DNA of 64,000 bases from Trichoplax adhaerens (lineage: Eukaryota; Placozoa; Uniplacotomia; Trichoplacea; Trichoplacidae): assembly GCF_000150275.1 (NCBI RefSeq), contig NW_002060950.1, forward strand, positions 2,468,106 to 2,532,105. Reading direction: 5' to 3'. This document shows, in pieces, positions 39,272 through 51,162 of the stretch. A program made the translations under genes and the position numbers. Position 1 is the first letter of the stretch; each line of letters starts with the position of its first letter. The notes below the pieces were generated by a model, which was given only the letters and a program-made list of their open reading frames with translations, did not search any database and was not told the DNA's origin.

Positions 39272-40333
39272 CTAGTAAATTGGACAATTGATATACATTG
39301 CCTTTAGCCAATCGATAGTAATAGCACGAGATGCATAAGGAACAACGCGCTCTGCATCGGTATCCGATTGAATCATTTGTTCATTGGATGTCAAGCAACC
39401 ACAAGTGATTACTTTCTTATATTGCCTTTTAAATTGTCCCATCATGACGCCATAAATAATAGGATTTGCTGCAGAATTAGAATAGAGAAGAGCCTGTGCC
39501 ATAAAGTAGACACCGTCCGGTACATTGGCTTGGCCATTGGTGACTGGAAAAACAACAAATGCCATGATACTCCAAGGGGCATAGAGAATGAAAAAGGCAA
39601 CAAATACAATCCACATCGTTAAAGTTACACGACGCTTACGATATTCATGCTTAACATTAGCTGATTCACGGAAGGATGCCAATCGCTGATGAGTTGCTCG
39701 AATATAGCGGTATATCTTCCAGTAGCATACAAATATAGTGGTTAGAGGTATTCCAAAGTCAAGAAATATTTCTAAAATTCCATTAATTAGACCACTAATG
39801 CCTTCTGAATAGCTTGGTATACAAGCTCTTTCACGTGGATCATATACAAATTTACTCCAACCCCAAAATGGCCATAAGGCTATAAATACTGTTATTAACC
39901 ATATTAGCCCTATGGCGTAGAGTGCATGTCGATTGGATAGTTTGACAGATAATGATCGACATACAACGATATAACGAAAGACAGCAATACCAACCATAGA
40001 ATAAACTGAGCCAATAAAGCAAACTCCGGTTAGAAATGCATGAAAGTGACATAAAGGATCATCGATTGCTTGACGATTTTCCATGATATTGATCAAATGG
40101 ATCGGCAATCGTATAGTCACTGTGATAATATCTAATACAGCTAAGTTAAATAATAGATAGTTAGTAGGGGAGCGCATTTTTTTAGGTAATAAAATGGAAA
40201 AAACGACCATCAGATTGCCAAGCAAAGCCACCACACCTAATGTCGTTAATATTGCTCCTTTAACAATGGTAAATTCGATAGATTCTGATAAAATATTGGA
40301 CGTGTTGCTGCCGTCATAAATTTCGTTTTCCAT
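39272..40333 (-). CDS. class A GPCR, melatonin/opsin-like, intronless
   Basis: A seven-transmembrane receptor of 353 residues in one exon, probably at the plasma membrane. Class A marks: N40 in LLGN (1.50), D68 in NLAVLD (2.50), C95 (3.25) with a partner C171 in loop 2, W145 (4.50), P196 (5.50), P253 (6.50) and NPIIY at 290-294 (7.49-7.53). The loop 2 segment GWSKFVYDPRERAC resembles the YDPR-xx-C region of melatonin receptors, and the whole fold also recalls opsins. Departures: the DRY motif is FRY (119-121), the toggle Trp at 6.48 is Y251, and position 7.43, the retinal lysine of opsins, is Y284. An N-glycosylation site (NTS, N10) lies in the short N-terminus, and C311/C313 after helix 8 may be lipidated. 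The first Met is taken as start. The ligand is unknown. Confidence 0.92.
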   Translation of the reverse strand: MENEIYDGSNTSNILSESIEFTIVKGAILTTLGVVALLGNLMVVFSILLPKKMRSPTNYLLFNLAVLDIITVTIRLPIHLINIMENRQAIDDPLCHFHAFLTGVCFIGSVYSMVGIAVFRYIVVCRSLSVKLSNRHALYAIGLIWLITVFIALWPFWGWSKFVYDPRERACIPSYSEGISGLINGILEIFLDFGIPLTTIFVCYWKIYRYIRATHQRLASFRESANVKHEYRKRRVTLTMWIVFVAFFILYAPWSIMAFVVFPVTNGQANVPDGVYFMAQALLYSNSAANPIIYGVMMGQFKRQYKKVITCGCLTSNEQMIQSDTDAERVVPYASRAITIDWLKAMYINCPIY

Positions 40334-42399
40334 TTTTTCTTTTACGTTATTCTAACAATATTCGTAAATGTATGAGGCTTAATCTATAACATAGGGCAAT
40401 CATGAATTTGATTAATGGAAAGATACACTAGATCACCAGTTTAATTCTTTAAATTTATTATCAATTTGAAAACATTATCGTTGTAATCAATTACTTCATT
40501 TGAAGATGCTTAAATAGAATTGCCTTACCAAGACTAAATCGATCCAAGGCAGCAGCTTAATTCTACAGACCAGTAAGAAATATAGTCCTTACTTCAAGTC
40601 AATCTGAACAATTTTATAGACCACTACTGGCAATCATAGTGATATAAATATAAAATTCTGATGCTTTGTTAATTCTTATGATGTCTAATTAGTTGGGTTA
40701 GTAATTTGGTTTAAAGGTTGTCGAGCAAGTAATTAAGGTAATGTAATAACAAGTTAATTTTTCTTTTGTTAATATATTTGTGCTACTAGACTTTCTTTAT
40801 AACCCGGTACTGCCGCTACCAGGTAGTATTTTTTTGATTTCCGGAATCGATATTAATGCTGATCTACTATTAAATGAATAATTGTCATTCTAACTACCGT
40901 AGAAAATATTACAGTAAGAATATTGTACCAATAGATGAGAGAGATGGCAATCGCGATACGATCCGTTTAATCTGAAATTGATATTAGTTGTATCGAACGA
41001 TAGTGATTCTTTATCAATATTCCAAATATTTCACTTGGTATCGTTAACTGAGACCAAAAATAGAGTTAAATGCTATGTATTGAATTGTCAAATAATTAAT
41101 TAAGGATCAAATAATCGGTTCTTTCAACCAAGATAGAGGTTACGGCAATGTCCGCAAGAACAGATACTCTTTGTCATGAAACAAGTTGAATGATTTCAAT
41201 GTTGCTGCCAGACGGCACTAAAAAAAGTTGGAAAGATAATTATAGCAAGGAAGTTCCAATTCTTACAAAGCCGTAGCCATACCAATTAGAAAGATCAAAG
41301 AGTTCCTTCTCATTTGTCAGCTTAGTTTTAAATTGATTGAAAACCAGCGTATAAATTGAGGGTTATGTCTTTACTGAGAGGAGACAGAAGGAATTAATTA
41401 AATCTTTGACTTTCCCTTTATTTCCAAAGTAAATTTATTTTGCAGGACAAGTACTAACCATTAGCCTTGTATTTAATAAACGACAGTATGAAAGTAACAT
41501 GGAAAAACTCCAATGTTTTCTTATTTTCGAGACGCAAAGTAGTTGCTAGTTATTAAAACTGATGGAAAAGGTGATGTCAATCCCTACAAAATATCTAAAG
41601 GCTATGAGGAATTGCCGGAATATTTACCAAGTAATATTACTCATGGAAATACAAAATTTTTCACACCAAAAAGAACTTGATTGTAGAAAAATTTTACTTC
41701 ATTCTCAGTTAAGGCTATATATTGAAAATAGAAATATACCCAATGCAGTAATATAGCAGAAATGAAGGAGAATTGAATAGGTGGCACTTACTGCTGCGAA
41801 AGATCGTAGCTGAAGATTCGGAACGATAAATGTAGCCGATTAAATTGAATCAATTAATCAATTAACAATTGTAATAATTAATTGTAGTAATCGATGTAAA
41901 GAAGGATGAAGAATATCGAAAATTGGATAATATTTTCAAGTGAAATAATAGTGTATTAATGAAATCTTCTTTGTCTAAAGCTTGACAGTGTCAGTTTAAT
42001 TTCTAGTCATTAATACCGACAACCTGGATCATTTCAATTTGGTTATAAGCTATAGAATAAATTTGTAGCAGGAAATCTGCTAGTAAATATTAGGATTCTC
42101 GCCGGTTATTCCAAATCTAAATCGATTAAGCGAAGATAGGCGTTAGTCCTTTTCAAAAGAAGCATATTAAACCGCTAATTAATATAATTTAGTAATTGTA
42201 ATGACCGAGTAATAGTCTCCTGCTATTACTGTACTGTAGATTCACGAACGTAACCCAAAATTTAAATTAACAAAATGGAGTAATTCCCTAATGTGATACA
42301 CGAATTAGCCACCTACTGTACTACTACAATTAGATGAAATTATTACAGTAATTCATCAATTGTAAGGAACTACAAAAAATTTGATAAAAATTACAATTA
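40334..42399. other. intergenic region upstream of the melatonin/opsin-like GPCR
   Basis: No other gene is recognised. A 64-codon plus-strand frame at 41562-41756 has no family features. A GCATATTAAACCGCTAATTA-like segment near 42163 reappears as GCATATCAAACCACTAGTTT near 42610, linking this stretch to the 283-bp duplication that follows. Confidence 0.4.
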
Positions 42400-42880
42400 A
42401 TGTAGTACTACAAAATCGCATACATGGGTTTGGATAGGATCATTTATTCGAATTCGAATTACGGATTGATTGCAATTTCTCTATTTTATTAACATCGGAG
42501 CGCATCGGTATAGGGTACCAAATCTCATTAGGTTAAAATATTACTGACATGGGTGCATCTAAGGTTGAAAAATTGAGGTTATAAAAATGAACTAAAAATG
42601 TCTGGTAGAAGCATATCAAACCACTAGTTTAATCATTTTACTGATTTTGAAGCACTACGAGATCGATATAAATTAAATATTATGTAATCGTACAAAATCT
42701 GACACATGTGTTTGGGTGTGAACTTAAATTCAAATATGAATTAGCAGCGATTTGTCATCTTTATTAACATAGAAGTGTAATGATTAGGGCACAAAATCTC
42801 ATCAAGTTAAATATTAACGAGTCTAATGTTAAAAATTGTGGTTATGGAAACAAACTAAAAATGTCTGGTAATAATAAGGG
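42400..42880. repeat. diverged direct duplication, unit about 283 bp
   Basis: The order TACAAAATC, CATG-GTTTGG, GAATTACGGATTGATTGCAA-like, TTTATTAACAT, CAAATCTCAT, AACTAAAAATGTCTGGTA is found from about 42408 and again from about 42691. The second copy is shorter internally and ends at about 42870. The copies are clearly diverged, so the event is not recent. Confidence 0.8.
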
Positions 42881-45800
42881 ACATAAAGCTTTACTAAAGT
42901 GTTTTGGTAATGGATACTCAGCGAATTTCTTACCCTATTGAATGCAATATTTGCTATGCTTCAAGTTTGAGCTTACAAGACTTAAAATACTTCGAAGATG
43001 GGAAGACTTACAAACCTTTCTTGTCTAAAAGTTGATAGAGATAATTATACCCTTTTAATAAAGACTAGAATCATAGAAGATTTGTATCTAATGTGATATG
43101 GTAAATAATGCACTCTTCGGCGTAAACATGCGAGTTAAAATATAGTACAATTCTCTGGTAATAAATTGCAGCATTTCGAGGAAATTATTACTATCATAAT
43201 ACATATTATGCCTAAATTAAATAATACAACCAGGCCAGCTGTTGCCATAGAAAATAATGTTCTATTTCTATAGTTGCACTTGATCATTGTTGCTGACAGA
43301 GCCTTAATCTAAGAACTGATTAATAATTCACATTTAACCAACAAGAAATATGTTTACGACTTTTACAAGATGCTTCACACGTCTACAAGTAGATGTCTAG
43401 TATTTGCTAAGCAACGATTAAAAATGGATACATTTTATGACTAAAATCAATTAGATCGATCACACTTATCAGCGCAAAATATTTTAACTAATTGCCAATA
43501 GAAAGCTTAACTGCTTTATTACCTATTTTCGTGAATTTTTGAATGAGAACTGTGGTATAGAATTTTAAGTTGGTAGTAGCAAGGACTCGAATGAGCTTTA
43601 ATATTATTAGAATGTATTTATACTTTTACTAGACTAACAAGCGTTTGCATTGTTAGTTAGTATTATTTATAGCGATTCTTTACATTTAGAGATGAGCAAA
43701 TCATGGATATTCGTCAAAGTAACATTGACAGCATCATAGTTATCATTCAACTAATCAAAATTTGTGTGTTGGGCTGATGAAACTTGTGCAGCCTTAAGTT
43801 TTATTTCTTCGCTCATAGAAATATGAAATGCTTCATATCGGAAATTTCTAACATTGAATTTCTTTCACATCGACATTGAGCACCTCATACCCTTTGTATT
43901 AATATAACACGATCCATTTCTGCTAACATGATTTTTATTCATCTAATATACTATATTTATAAGATTATAAGTGTTTTCATGCCATTCTATTAAGAAATTC
44001 ATTTTTTTCTGAATACAATTTAATTATGTAGCCATAACTACTTATCTCTTTATAGATAGATAAATAACTAGGCTGTCGTGATATATCTTATCCCTCTTAA
44101 AAAAATTGCTTAGCATCCGATCGAATACTCAAGCTGATCATGAATATTACTGCTAGAATGATATGATGTACTTGCAGGACAAATCCTTTAAACAGTGACA
44201 CCCCACTTTTCGTGAAACACAAAAAACACAAATCTTGAGAATATAAGTGATGGTCTTACCAGAATAAGAATAATTTATGATTTAGCATTGTAATCAATCC
44301 TATCTACTGCTATGTTAAGAAAGATTGAAATTTTTATTTACGCTAATAAATAGGAGATGAAGATGATTTCTAATTATTAAAATCACAGCTTGGGAAAAAT
44401 TTGTTATTATTTGTCAGGATGAAGATAGAAATAGCTTTAAGCAACTCTTGATGATAGAGTTTATCAATACAGCCATTCTTGAAATTTGGCTCTATGCGGG
44501 TGACACAAATAATATTATCCGTAACTAGTCCGTGATAAAAATTTAATATTCTACTACTAGATTAGTATTTCTGCATTGTATAAAAAAGTAATAGGATAAA
44601 ATCCAACTAGCGTAATGGCGATGGTACCATGATGTCTTAAAATCTAATCATCAGCGATTTCTAGCCTTATCCTTAGTACTAAAGTGGTGAGAGCAAATTA
44701 ATACTAGTAAAAACAACATAGTTAAACTCATGTGCACTTCTTACCAATAGCAATGATGATGAGAAAGATGATGTGCATCCTAATTGCTGCAAATGATGGA
44801 TCTTTTGGATTGCTTTCTGATGTCAATTTTGCATCATTACTATAAAAACTCCATAGTCAGTACGTTGGTCAACTAGGCTTTACTTCCCTCCTTTGATCTG
44901 TGCCCGACGTTATTCTAAACCTCTAGGATTAAATCATTAACTTATCACCCTTTTCAATACTGTTTTACAATAAGCCTTTACAACCTTTCATGTATCAATT
45001 GTCTATCAATAGCAAATAATATCTACGAGTACCGTATTTATTTAAGTTGCTCTATGACTGGGCAAAATGACACAATGATTACAATGTTGAAAAATGAAGT
45101 AATCAAACATTTAACTCACTTTCTAATATTCTAATAACTAGTTACCCTTTCCATTGAATCTCAGCTATCAATAATTAATCGAGATTATCTAGCGTACTAA
45201 CAATTATATCTGGAGATTAAAATGGGGATATAGGCGTGGTATACCCTAATTAACGATATTGAGGGCATTTCTTCAAAACTATTGATCCTGACTTCCACAA
45301 TTTAATCTCTGTTGATTTCCTTTTTATACTATACTTCCGCGATCATATCCGCAGCCCACTTCACTATTTTGAATTCATATATAATTAAGAAGTTAAATCA
45401 AACTCTTCTACGTGACCCTATCTCGCACTAGCCTAAGTAAACGAGAAGCATACGATTGTTGTTTCAATTGAAAAACTCTTCAGACTATATAATGGCTGTG
45501 TTAATCTGTCTCGACATCTCTTGTCTAGCTATATCAATTTTTATTCTTAAAATTCAGGGATGAGTCATTGCTGTTGTTAATATATCACTATCATAGTCAT
45601 ACATAAGCATATTAGAATAAAATTACTTCAAGTTGCCGATAGTGCCTATCCAACATTGTTCGTCGTTAATATCAAAGATTTAAAATTATTTTGCTACAAG
45701 CAAATAATATCATTATCAATGATATTTCCTATTTTCGATCCTATCAATTGAATATCATGATACTCCCTATAAAAAGTCCAATCCTTTTCTAATCTTTATC

Positions 45801-46117
45801 CGTATTTATAGATATTTAGGGCATATAATTAAATGTTACAACTTAAATAGAAAGAATTATTAAAGCATATCAAAGATAAAGATTAGGTTTTACTCCGAAA
45901 ATGGATCATTATTAAGTGATTGCAGATATGGATACTAAATATCGATTTATTCAATCGAAATATAGCTTCTTGGAGGATAAATTATCCAATAAGTGATAAT
46001 AAATTAACTTCTTAATAAACTTGATATGACCAGCTGCATGTTGTCAAAAGTTATGCGAACGGATTGCTAACAAAAGATAGAAATTGTGTGTAGGCGTAGG
46101 TAAAATTGTTAATTATT
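42881..46117. other. gene-poor A+T-rich region
   Basis: I see no coding sequence, RNA gene or structured repeat that I can support. Confidence 0.4.
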
Positions 46118-46400
46118 GTTGTTAGGTACATTGCATAACCTAAAATATAATGACATCGGGTATAATGTATCTAGGATTCTTATATAGAACATCAAGATAG
46201 TTTTACTTCTGGTATTGAATCGCGAAAGTCATTGAAAATTTTCCATAGGTATAGACAATATTGATGATAATTATTAGCAGATACATTGTATAACGGAAGA
46301 TATAAGAGCATGGGGTATAATTTGTCTACAGAGAATCAAGATGGATTTGCTTGGGTTATTAAATCACGAAAGTAATAATGTGCAATCGCTTATTGTAGAA
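46118..46400. repeat. diverged tandem duplication, unit about 150 bp
   Basis: The first copy has TACATTGCATAACC, GGGTATAATGTATCTA, CATCAAGATAG and AATCGCGAAAGT from about 46127. The second has TACATTGTATAACG, GGGTATAATTTGTCTA, AATCAAGATGG and AATCACGAAAGT from about 46282. Confidence 0.75.
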
Positions 46401-46540
46401 ATGTGCTTAGTAAATACGTAGAGATAGAGTAGAGCAATGCTAAGTACTTGTTACGAAATAATACAGTTGTTGTAGGCATAGTATCGATAAGATCTATCAT
46501 ATCGAATAAGCCTGTTTATTCAGTATATTTCTGCAGTTGT

Positions 46541-46750
46541 TCTGTAATGATGACGATTAAGTCCTAGATAGCATATCTAAGAAAATAAGTTGTTATCTTA
46601 TTATGAATAAGATAAGATTATCGTTATCATTCATGGTATATCCGTGTCTGTAATGATGACGATTAAGTCCTAGATAGCATATCTAGGAAAATAAGTTGTT
46701 ATCTTATTATGAATAAGATAAGATTGTCGTTAACATTCATGGTATGTCCG
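46541..46750. repeat. 106-bp tandem duplication, each copy with two hairpins
   Basis: Two nearly identical copies start at 46541 and 46647. Each holds a hairpin CCTAGATA-GCA-TATCTAGG (46669-46687 in copy 2; one mismatch in copy 1 at 46563-46581) and a second, perfect 10-bp hairpin with arms TTATCTTATT and AATAAGATAA around ATG (46593-46615 and 46699-46721). This duplication is far better preserved than the neighbouring ones. Confidence 0.95.
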
Positions 46751-49370
46751 TTATTGCACATTACTGGTAGTTGTCTCTTATATATAACGGCTCCTAACGC
46801 ATAATAAAGTTAGTTCGGTACTTAAGCTATATTGGACTCGTGATTGTTCAGTACTCAAGCCCTACTGGACTATTAAATTATTGTTACGATAAACTAGAAA
46901 GTGTAACAGTACTGTATTTATCATTCGTTGGATATAGCTCCACTGATATTAAAATAATTATTTACCAAAATGGATACAAAGTAGAAAGATCATTTTATTC
47001 TTAAAGCCAAATAAGTATATCATGTAACAAATGTAATTGGCATATTTAGTAGATAGAAGTGATAATACTCGAAGACTCCAGATATAATTATTCAAAACTG
47101 ACCTCAGTTACAGTGTGGTCATGAAATTCGTAATGGATAAGTTTCTATCATAGCGTAAGTCGATATTCATTAGGATATCTTAAAGAAATTGATAAACTCA
47201 ATCACTGCTCATAATTTTGTAGAATGCCATCATTTGATAAGTTCAGTTTAATTAAGGTAGCTGATTAGAATAAAAGCGCGACATTTTGCATAAGAATACA
47301 TTTATTAGGAACAGTTGACACAAGTAAGAAGTTCAATAATTCGATATGTCTATTTTGTAGGTCAAATCATGTAGTCATCATTAATATCCTATCTTTACTA
47401 TCGTAAATTTAAAAATAGTTGTGGCCTGTCAGTACCATGAATCTGTTGTATCTGATTTAAATTTAAACTATTAATGGATTTTTTACTTGATAATTGCACA
47501 TATAACTTTGGTTTAGGCAAAAAATCGAAAACCAACACAATCGCTCATAAATTGTAGTATCAGCAAACTATTAATATATGAGATTTCGATTTTGAACTTG
47601 CTGCTTTGCGAAATTGCACTTTCTAATCATCATTTCAATCATAAATATCTAAATGTAAAACAGCACTTTAGCCAAGCATTTATACCCCAATTTCCATTTT
47701 CAGCAAACATCTACATTTATATGTGTATCATAAATAGTACTACCCTAGCGAACACTGTCGTAACTGCGGAAAGTTGATCACATTTTACCAGATTGTGGCT
47801 TCGATAGAGGATATAAAATCAGATTTGCTGACTGAAATTGTTTTATTTGTCTTCGAATTTTTAATAACCGTATAAGAGCTTTGTAATAATTTGCTTTAGC
47901 TGCAGATATTACAAATACCGTATAATTAGTTTTAAAATTGCAATTTAATAAATAATCAATAGTAATAATTTAATTTTAGCATCGATAGCAAACTATATAG
48001 TAATATGCTATAAATATCCTATAGATCAGAATTTTGCCAGAAGTAATCACAATTAATAGAAGCTCTAAAACAAGTATGATAGATCAAATTAAAATTCATT
48101 AGCAGGCAAAACGTGATAAGATCAGCTGCATCCACTTTTTTAAAAATTAATATAGAGTTACATATTGCAGGATTTCTTCAACATCGAGTAATTCTAGACA
48201 CGAGACGAACGCTGTCTGCTGGATATATAGTTTTCGTGCCAATATATATTGGGTAGTCTGAGCACAGATGTCATAACAAATTTTATAGAATTTGAATCGA
48301 AATACAAGCTCATAAGCGTTAGTCAATTTTTCGGCGTATTAATATTTAGCAGTTTTGTAGTTTATTCGGTATAATGAAAGGTAAAATGTAAATGCATACT
48401 TTAGGGAATATCAAAATATTATTCACGATATAAGCTTATCTCTTGAAAGATTTACAGCACAAATGTACCGTAGCCTTACTCCATTTATAATAAATTGATG
48501 GAAAATTAAATTAAATCGGTAGAAGCTAATGATGTGCAACATTATGCTGATGAGGAATATATTTAAGGTAGCTAAAGAAAATTTTTTCAGGCCAATTTTA
48601 CCTATAGAATTCTGTCCGGTGTGTTAATCTCAGCGGAAGAGTGTGTGGTTTTCACCTACTTAGCTCTGATTATTTCAAATATAGATCCATTCACCGACTA
48701 GTTACATCTTAAAACGTTTAAAGTCGACTTCAAGTTACGTATCTCAATAGTTGCGTCGAGATCATAGAATGAACTATAAATCAGGCTGATAACAAAGTAG
48801 TATTCCTACTAAATATAATAATATGCTTTCAGCTGATTATTAATATAAGAACATATTAATTGAAATAATTTTACATAGCAGAGTCTATCTTTTATTATAA
48901 AAGTAAAGAGGACATTAATCTATCAGTTCGCTTTTACTCTATGTCATAATCAAACTTCAAGTGAAACTTAGTTACGAAATTTAAAATAGATCATATTTAA
49001 GGATTCTATGTAGGCGATTACAAATCCTTTTTATTATAATTTTTAGATATTTCTATTCACTCCTAATTCGATCTTATTTTATCGCATTTGGCTATGAATT
49101 TTGGGTTAAAATTCGTGCTTTTCAACCTTATTTTTACTGGAAATTTGAGGTGAGGAAATAGTGTGGCCCCGACTAAACCTAAATTATCCATAAGAAATTA
49201 ATCTTATTGTTAGACATAGAAGAAGTTGTATATAAGCACCGGATAGATATTACTGTAATTAAGTATACATTATCACAATCATCTTCATAATTTATAGCAA
49301 TTTACGAATTCGATGATGCTACGGCTAATTAGTACAATACTGCACACTTAGCAAATACTTAATGATGGCT
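46751..49370. other. gene-poor A+T-rich region
   Basis: No coding sequence is recognised. A GTTCGGTACTTAAGCTATATTGGACT-like segment (46813-46838) is followed by a similar GTTCAGTACTCAAGCCCTACTGGACT segment (46847-46872), a small diverged duplication. Open frames such as 47592-47777 have no family features. Confidence 0.4.
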
Positions 49371-49377
49371 CGTTTTT

Positions 49378-49712
49378 TAGACAGTATTCTAATCGTAATA
49401 TAGTCTAGTTTATTAAGTGCAGGCTCATTGTTGGATAGCATTCTAATAATAATATAGTCTAGTTCACTAAGCTCTTATTCAAGCTGAATAATTATGTATA
49501 TTTAGATAGTATTCTAATCGTAATATAATCTAGTTCATTAAGTTCTTATTCAAATGAGCGATTATGTACAATGGATTAATCTGTAATTATATCACATATG
49601 GATATGTTTACACTCTGCACGTAACAAACGCTAATTAATGACTCGTTTCTAAACAGCATTCTAATAATAATATATTTTTTTTCATTAAGCTCTTACTTAA
49701 ACTGAATAATTT
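49378..49712. repeat. four diverged copies of a short unit next to the amine-like GPCR
   Basis: The sequence AGTATTCTAATCGTAATATA, TCTAGTTCATTAAG and CTCTTATTCAA recurs from about 49383, 49438, 49509 and 49667, with variable spacing and increasing divergence. It lies just beyond the 3' end of the GPCR gene. Confidence 0.8.
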
Positions 49713-49806
49713 CATGGATAGGATTAAACAATATTTATATGTCATATGAATGTGTTCTGAAAGAGATTAAATGGATTTTAATAGCACAATTACATTATCC
49801 GAATAC

Positions 49807-51162
49807 TTACGTTAACGATGTCTGACTTCCTCTTCTGCTATCATTAAGTTGAACTGGAGTCATTGACAGTGGTATATGGCTAATTGGATGGATGTTAGAT
49901 AAGTGAATATATGCTGATGATGAGTCGCAGCTATTATGACGTGCATTTGGATCAATCTGCTTAAAAAGGTACTTAAAAGCAAATCGGAATTCACGACTGG
50001 ACCATCCATAGATGATAGGATTGCATGCAGAATTTACGTAGGTTAAAACTACTCCTAACCATTGCAATCCTTTTTGATAAGTTAAACAACTACCTGGGCA
50101 TACTTGAAGTATAAAGGTGATTATAGTAAATGGTGTAAAACAAAGAATAGCAATACCTACGACAACTCCTAATGTCTTAGCTGCGCGTAATTCGCGCAAA
50201 AAGCGTTTACTTTCACGCCCTCTCTCACGATTGTTTGGTATAGCAATGGTAGCAGTATACATTCGTAGCATTTCACGCCGCATTTTAAAATGTTGTCGAG
50301 CAGCATGATAGATCCTTGCATTACAAGCAATCATAATTATAAATGGCACAATCAAGTAAGTAGCAAGTAAGATAAATGCTAAAATAGTCCATGTACTGTA
50401 TGCGTTATAATAAATACAAGATTTTTTAATTTCTACTGCGGCTGGATTATGAGTAAGAACATTGGCAGCATAGCTTGAATTATCGTGCTGCATTGCATAG
50501 CTTAAACCAATAGATGGAGTCGTTTTGAATAAATTAGAAGTATGATCGCTAGCCATTGGCTTTCCATGAAATTGAATTAAGTCAATGATCGGTTTAACGG
50601 CTAATCCAATACTTAAACACCATATTATTACTATTGCGGCGATGATCCAACGGGAACGAACTCGACGACGATATACATATGCTGATGTTACCGCCAAACA
50701 GCGCTCCACACTTATAGCTGATAGCGTTAGTAATGACAAAGATATAAAGAAGAATAATAAACTTTGCCATATGAGACATAAAGTTGTACTTAATATTAAA
50801 AAATCCCAGTAACTTAACATAATGATGACAGATAATGGCATGACTACTGTGGCCAGAGATAAATCAGCAAATGCCAGATTTAACACTAAATAAAATGTGG
50901 GCAAGTGAACAATATTCTTGCTTTTCAGAACAGCTGCAAAGACAATAATGTTACCTGCTGTCGATGTAAGGATAATTAATCCAATTACTGTTATGTAGAA
51001 AATATAGATTCCATTATTAACGGGTCCAATCCCAGATCTGTAAGGTAAAGTATTTGAGCGCGGTGAATTTGTTTCTTGGCTCATATTAGAAACGGGCCTT
51101 GTGATGTCAGAGTATGTAATTAAAGTATAGACCGCTTGATTCAAATGATTGCTTACTTGCAT
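49807..51162 (-). CDS. class A GPCR, biogenic-amine-receptor-like, intronless
   Basis: A seven-transmembrane receptor of 451 residues in one exon, probably at the plasma membrane. Marks: N71 in TAGN (1.50), D100 in NLAFAD (2.50), C129 (3.25), W181 (4.50), a long loop 2 (about 191-255) with C249, P273 (5.50), AAKTLGVVVGIAILCFTPF with C341 and P344 (6.47, 6.50), and NSACNPIIYGW with N381-Y385 (7.49-7.53). The AAKT start of helix 6 and NPIIYGWSSREFR resemble amine and related receptors. Departures: the amine-binding Asp at 3.32 is L136, DRY is ERC (153-155), and 6.48 is Phe. The N-terminal 50 residues include no signal peptide. M27 is a possible alternative start. N228 (NSS, loop 2) and N26 (NMS) are possible glycosylation sites. 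The ligand is unknown, and a classical amine is unlikely without D3.32. Confidence 0.92.
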   Translation of the reverse strand: MQVSNHLNQAVYTLITYSDITRPVSNMSQETNSPRSNTLPYRSGIGPVNNGIYIFYITVIGLIILTSTAGNIIVFAAVLKSKNIVHLPTFYLVLNLAFADLSLATVVMPLSVIIMLSYWDFLILSTTLCLIWQSLLFFFISLSLLTLSAISVERCLAVTSAYVYRRRVRSRWIIAAIVIIWCLSIGLAVKPIIDLIQFHGKPMASDHTSNLFKTTPSIGLSYAMQHDNSSYAANVLTHNPAAVEIKKSCIYYNAYSTWTILAFILLATYLIVPFIIMIACNARIYHAARQHFKMRREMLRMYTATIAIPNNRERGRESKRFLRELRAAKTLGVVVGIAILCFTPFTIITFILQVCPGSCLTYQKGLQWLGVVLTYVNSACNPIIYGWSSREFRFAFKYLFKQIDPNARHNSCDSSSAYIHLSNIHPISHIPLSMTPVQLNDSRRGSQTSLT

